Both the position numbers and the translations under genes were made by a program. The notes beneath the pieces were generated by a model, which was given only the letters and a program-made list of their open reading frames with translations, was not told where the DNA came from and did not search any database. From contig NZ_BBJH01000022.1 in the NCBI RefSeq assembly GCF_000739775.1, forward strand, positions 110,045 to 174,044: a stretch of DNA of 64,000 nt, in the 5' to 3' direction. Below are positions 60,886 through 64,000 of this stretch, in pieces (position 1 is the first letter of the stretch; the number at the start of each line of letters is the position of its first letter). This DNA is from Paraburkholderia heleia NBRC 101817 (GTDB lineage: Bacteria; Pseudomonadota; Gammaproteobacteria; Burkholderiales; Burkholderiaceae).

Positions 60886-62267
60886 CACAGGCGCGTTCCG
60901 AACCATTCGTCAACCGTCCAGACTTTCCACAGGGCGAACCCCATCTGTACAAAAAAAGACAAAAACACCAGCCCGAAGGAAACCCAGAATAGCGTCGGAT
61001 TGACGTTGCCGGTCTCTACGCCCAGAAACACGAGAAAGGCCCATCCAAAAACAAGAGTGAAACTCAGGGACATAATGCAGGGTGGATAGATGAAATCAGG
61101 AGCGTCCTTGACGGGAACCTCCTGTGTCCCGACGAGATTCAATGTCAGTCCATCTGCAGACGGCGACGCGACCAGCTGCACACCCTGCCCGTGCTGGACC
61201 ATCTGCGCTGCCAGCGTCTGAAGCAGTAACGTGCTGACTGGACCAGGCTTGCCGATGGCGTCATCCACCTTGTGTACCGCAAGCGTCAACCCCGCGTCCT
61301 TGACCGCCGCGATACTCGCGTTATGCCCCTGCTTCGTCAGACGGCTCAGCCAGAGATGCTTGATCCGGCCCGGGGGAGCCTGCTCCGCCTTGAGCAGCGT
61401 TCTTACTGCATCCAGCATGGCGTCGGATGTGGAAGGAATCGGCCTGAAGATTCGCGCCTGTGGCCTGACCCTTCCGTTGTATCGCGCGACGGCGGCGGCT
61501 TTCGCCATGAGCATTCCCACTGCGGCTTCCGACCACAAAGGCTTCTCACCGCTTACGTGCAACTGGCACGCGAGTACAAGCACAAAGTCGGGCATCTCCC
61601 TGTCTTCGAACCATTCGTGAACTATTGTCCCCTTCGCGTCTGACGGCTCTGTCTTGATGCGAACGAGGTTAGGCAGCTTCAGTCGCTGCCAGAGCGCTTT
61701 CAGTTCGACCAGATGCGACTCGTTGCCTGACTGCAGCACGACATCGAGCGTATGGTTTCTGCAAATGCGCGAGACATCACCGGCGAACGGTTTCAGCAAC
61801 CGTTCAAGCACATGCTCCAACCGTGACTTCCCGTCCTGCGCGTTCACAGTCAGCGACAGCGTCTCTCCCGGATTTGATGGAGCGCTTCCTTCCAGACCGA
61901 GTAGCCGCTCAGCCAGTTCCGGTTCAGGCGTCAACGCAATACTTCCGAGGATCACGACCTGACCGTGAGTCCAGCGCTTCCAGTGGACTCGCGCTATCTT
62001 GCACATCGCGTTCCAGCAGGTTACGTCGTTTGTCTCCTTTTCATGAGGGATATAAAACGCCGCGCAGAGAGCACCTGCCAGCAACGCCGGCAGCAGCAGC
62101 AGCCGGATGAAGAAATCTCCAGAAATGACCGGCTTGCCTTGGGGCCACGTCAGAACCGTAATGATGGCCCCGATAACAAAGACCGCAACACACGTCACCC
62201 CGTAAAGCCAGGCAGGCGGAGGCTTGCCGTACTTGTATTCCGGCACTTCAGGCGAGTCCCATTTCAT
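60885..62267 (-). CDS. Membrane-anchored protein, possible thiolase-like domain, PAAR-linked
   Basis: 460 residues. Two N-terminal spans (LYGVTCVAVFVIGAIITVLT, FFIRLLLLPALLAGALCAAF) and two C-terminal spans (PCIMSLSFTLVFGWAFLVFL, TLFWVSFGLVFLSFFVQMGF) flank a soluble domain of about 280 residues. The region GKPGPVSTLLLQTLAAQMVQ, then HGQGVQLVASPSADGLTLNL resembles the last motifs of thiolase/ketoacyl-synthase folds, but no catalytic Cys was identified, so an enzyme is unlikely. Similar thiolase-like genes occur beside PAAR/VgrG genes in other bacteria as I recall. The start overlaps the PAAR stop (ATGA), so translation is coupled. Confidence 0.6.
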   Translation of the reverse strand: MKWDSPEVPEYKYGKPPPAWLYGVTCVAVFVIGAIITVLTWPQGKPVISGDFFIRLLLLPALLAGALCAAFYIPHEKETNDVTCWNAMCKIARVHWKRWTHGQVVILGSIALTPEPELAERLLGLEGSAPSNPGETLSLTVNAQDGKSRLEHVLERLLKPFAGDVSRICRNHTLDVVLQSGNESHLVELKALWQRLKLPNLVRIKTEPSDAKGTIVHEWFEDREMPDFVLVLACQLHVSGEKPLWSEAAVGMLMAKAAAVARYNGRVRPQARIFRPIPSTSDAMLDAVRTLLKAEQAPPGRIKHLWLSRLTKQGHNASIAAVKDAGLTLAVHKVDDAIGKPGPVSTLLLQTLAAQMVQHGQGVQLVASPSADGLTLNLVGTQEVPVKDAPDFIYPPCIMSLSFTLVFGWAFLVFLGVETGNVNPTLFWVSFGLVFLSFFVQMGFALWKVWTVDEWFGTRL

Positions 62268-62524
62268 GACCGGATATTCACTCCATCGCTACTGGCCCTT
62301 ACCACGCTGCCACACGCGGTCTTGCATCCATCGACCGCCCATTTGCGGCCGCCCTCCTTGTAGCCCTCCCCATGTTCGGTGATCGGATTGTCACCGTGCT
62401 CGGGGCAGCTCACGATATCGTCAATCAGCGCGACTTTCTTCCCGTCAATGGTAAAAGTGGAAGAAGCCTCCTTCACTACACCGCCGTGGCTGGTGCGGTC
62501 ACCCTCACGTACTGGTTTCGTCAT
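62264..62524 (-). CDS. PAAR domain protein (type VI secretion spike tip)
   Basis: 86 residues, the size of a single PAAR domain. VREGDRTSHGGVVKEASSTF has the GDxTxHGGxV start, and DDIVSCPEHGDNPITEHGEG plus DGCKTACGSVVRASSDGV supply the later Cys/His that bind the zinc at the tip. A stand-alone PAAR without a toxin domain sharpens the VgrG spike and can carry a separate effector. It is in the middle of a low-GC operon (upstream repeat protein, downstream membrane protein), with four-base overlap to the latter. No vgrG gene is in the window. Confidence 0.85.
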   Translation of the reverse strand: MTKPVREGDRTSHGGVVKEASSTFTIDGKKVALIDDIVSCPEHGDNPITEHGEGYKEGGRKWAVDGCKTACGSVVRASSDGVNIRS

Positions 62525-62542
62525 GATGTCTCTCGATCTGGA

Positions 62543-63676
62543 TTAGTCAACGCGTGCAATAAAGCTACGTAGCTCTCCATGAAGATCACCCGAGCCAAGG
62601 ACGGTGTGACCGTCATGGCTAACCGAGTTTATGGAAATATTGCTCCAATCCGGCAGTGCGACGCCGGACCGCCGGAACCAATCGGTGACATCCTCGGCTC
62701 CCGTCGAGGTCCAACGGACAGACATACGCCGGTTACCTGACGAACTGGTACAAAGTACGTCACCGAATATCACGCCATTTCCATCTGCGACATTGGCGTT
62801 CGGCTTACGGCACCCCTCCGGCACGGAAAGCGTCACCGGCCTAAGGTTGCCGTCCCATACCTGGCTGCTCACCTCATTCTTACCGGTTACCATGCTGTCG
62901 CGCGTCCGCAATATCACCACCGACCCATCTCGATTGGTAGTGAGTACGACACTGGCCTTCTCTTCGAATCCAGCAGGTAACGTTGCGGTATTTATAACAG
63001 CGCCATTTACCATGCGCGCCAGTATGCTTTCACCACTATCGGCTCTATACATCGTCATCCACGCAGATCCATCGCCGGTTACGGCGAATATCCCTGTGCC
63101 GTGCAGTTGCCTTCCAGGCGAGACAGTCTTGTAGCCATCTGATTCGCTCCACGACCTGGCTGCTTCCGGCTTTCTATTCGCGAACTGCTGATGGCTGGAA
63201 AAGTAGACGGTTTTCCCGTCAGGCGTGATACCAAGCAAGGCGTCAATCCGCTCATCGCGGTATTGGCTAAATGGAGGGAGGATCTTCGCCCCTTTTCGTG
63301 CCGTCCATACGAACAGACGGTCCGGCATCATGTCTTCGCTATCCTTCATCCGGCCAGCTACTACAGTGCCATCGGCGCTGACTACTTCCACACTAACGGG
63401 GGCATCCCTGGTTACGTCCGTGATTTTTTCGAATCCACGACTACGGCTCCATATTTGCGGTGTCGAAATACCGGATGCGTCCATTTGGCCAATGACCACC
63501 TCGCCGTTCGCGCTGAGACCCAAAGGGATGAAGCCATTGTCGGGGAGTACGGTCACATCAGGTTCTTGCGCCTTGGCCATTGGGAAAATACAAATTCCAG
63601 ATAACGCGAATAACGCACATAATTTGACTAAAGTTACCTTCATTGAACTCTGCTTTTCGGTATGTCTGTTTTTCAT
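62543..63676 (-). CDS. Secreted repeat protein, possible beta-propeller
   Basis: 377 residues from the ATG at 63676, which follows GGTGA at a suitable distance; ATGs at 63703 (overlapping the previous stop as ATGA) and 63643 are alternatives. A signal peptide (VTLVKLCALFALSGICIFPM, cut after AKA) precedes repeats with the pattern S-x-D/N-G-x-V-V-x-G: GLSANGEVVIGQ, SADGTVVAGR, TPDGKTVYFS, NRDGSVVILR, SHDGHTVLGSG, each followed by strand-forming segments with W or F. This is like the HAF-repeat beta-propeller type. It lies next to the PAAR gene and is probably periplasmic, where an immunity protein would act. The function is unknown. Confidence 0.6.
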   Translation of the reverse strand: MKNRHTEKQSSMKVTLVKLCALFALSGICIFPMAKAQEPDVTVLPDNGFIPLGLSANGEVVIGQMDASGISTPQIWSRSRGFEKITDVTRDAPVSVEVVSADGTVVAGRMKDSEDMMPDRLFVWTARKGAKILPPFSQYRDERIDALLGITPDGKTVYFSSHQQFANRKPEAARSWSESDGYKTVSPGRQLHGTGIFAVTGDGSAWMTMYRADSGESILARMVNGAVINTATLPAGFEEKASVVLTTNRDGSVVILRTRDSMVTGKNEVSSQVWDGNLRPVTLSVPEGCRKPNANVADGNGVIFGDVLCTSSSGNRRMSVRWTSTGAEDVTDWFRRSGVALPDWSNISINSVSHDGHTVLGSGDLHGELRSFIARVD

Positions 63677-63699
63677 ATTTTCACCGACTACATTTTTCG

Positions 63700-64000
63700 T
63701 CATTCAGCCACTTTCGGATCATGGATGGATTCGTCACAGGTAAAGCGGTCAGCGCCGGAGGGCGTGCGAAGACCAGCAAGAAAACCCGATTTTGAGAAAG
63801 CGAGAAACCTCGCCCCCGATACACCTGGAGGATAAGGCTTATTCAAATCTATGCCACGCACTAATGGATATTGCAGCACATAGGCGTTTCCATCATCTCC
63901 GTTTCTTCTCATCACATAGAGTCGATCACTTGCAACCACCATCGCATAGTCTTCCGAATCCTTAACGGGATCAAACGATATGTAATCCCGATCATATCTT
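63700..64000 (-). CDS. Unknown protein, partial (C-terminal part)
   Basis: The frame is open through the right edge, so only about 99 residues of the C-terminus are visible: around ISFDPVKDSEDYAMVVASDR, LYVMRRNGDDGNAYVLQYPL, VRGIDLNKPYPPGVSGARFL. Aromatic, Gly- and Asp-rich strand-like sequence ends in a soluble tail; no membrane span is seen. It lies upstream of the repeat protein in the same transcription direction and overlaps its first ATG (ATGA), so it is in the same operon. No domain is recognised. Confidence 0.5.
   Translation of the reverse strand, partial: RYDRDYISFDPVKDSEDYAMVVASDRLYVMRRNGDDGNAYVLQYPLVRGIDLNKPYPPGVSGARFLAFSKSGFLAGLRTPSGADRFTCDESIHDPKVAE

Overview
The window looks like a chromosomal segment from a Burkholderiaceae member, most likely Paraburkholderia or Burkholderia. 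It is GC-rich with short intergenic gaps. It carries several loci typical of that group: a leucine-degradation (liu) operon, a CeoAB-OpcM/BpeEF-OprC type efflux locus with its lipase-like gene and LysR regulator, a DUF4148 protein, flhDC and narGHJI. I saw no rRNA, tRNA, CRISPR array, insertion sequence or prophage. Species-level naming is inference.

Left part (1-10 kb): a partial YqaE/Pmp3 membrane peptide, a DUF1653 protein, a GntR/FCD regulator divergent from a CynX-like MFS transporter with two operator-like palindromes between them, small secreted and hypothetical proteins, an NADPH-dependent FMN reductase, a ferritin-like di-iron protein, an amidase and a CDP-diacylglycerol pyrophosphatase. 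An orphan leftward terminator near 3.7 kb may mark an unannotated small RNA. At 8.9 kb there is a GalU-type protein whose nucleotide-binding signature has lost two key residues. It is divergent from an XRE/MmyB-type regulator, with a perfect palindrome between them.

11-17 kb: liuA-liuB-liuC-liuD (isovaleryl-CoA dehydrogenase, methylcrotonyl-CoA carboxylase beta subunit, methylglutaconyl-CoA hydratase, carboxylase alpha subunit) on the minus strand, divergent from a TetR regulator, with a LiuR-like box in the shared promoter region. 18-29 kb: envelope proteins (secreted protein, glycine-zipper lipoprotein, a 1056-residue bifunctional penicillin-binding protein, a small lipoprotein), two MFS transporters, a DoxX protein, a 53-residue membrane peptide and a second MmyB-type regulator.

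29-38 kb: an anaerobic nitrate-respiration operon, narGHJI, followed by a parvulin isomerase and narK, with a convergent universal stress protein. 39-43 kb: flhDC (flagellar master regulator, not followed by motAB here), mntH and a DszC/SfnB-like flavin-dependent oxidoreductase. 43-52 kb: a tripartite RND efflux operon (lipase-like protein, adaptor, pump, outer-membrane channel) with a divergent LysR regulator. 52-56 kb: M14 carboxypeptidase, alpha/beta hydrolase, selD and a CDF transporter. 56-60 kb: phnCDE phosphonate ABC transporter with a Pho-box-like site, then an EamA-type transporter.

Right end (60.4-64 kb): a cassette of visibly lower GC on the minus strand. In transcription order it holds a partial unknown gene, a secreted repeat protein, a PAAR protein, a membrane protein with a possible thiolase-like fold, and a small membrane protein. 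It ends at an intrinsic terminator. It looks like a type VI secretion accessory/effector island and is the least understood part of the window.
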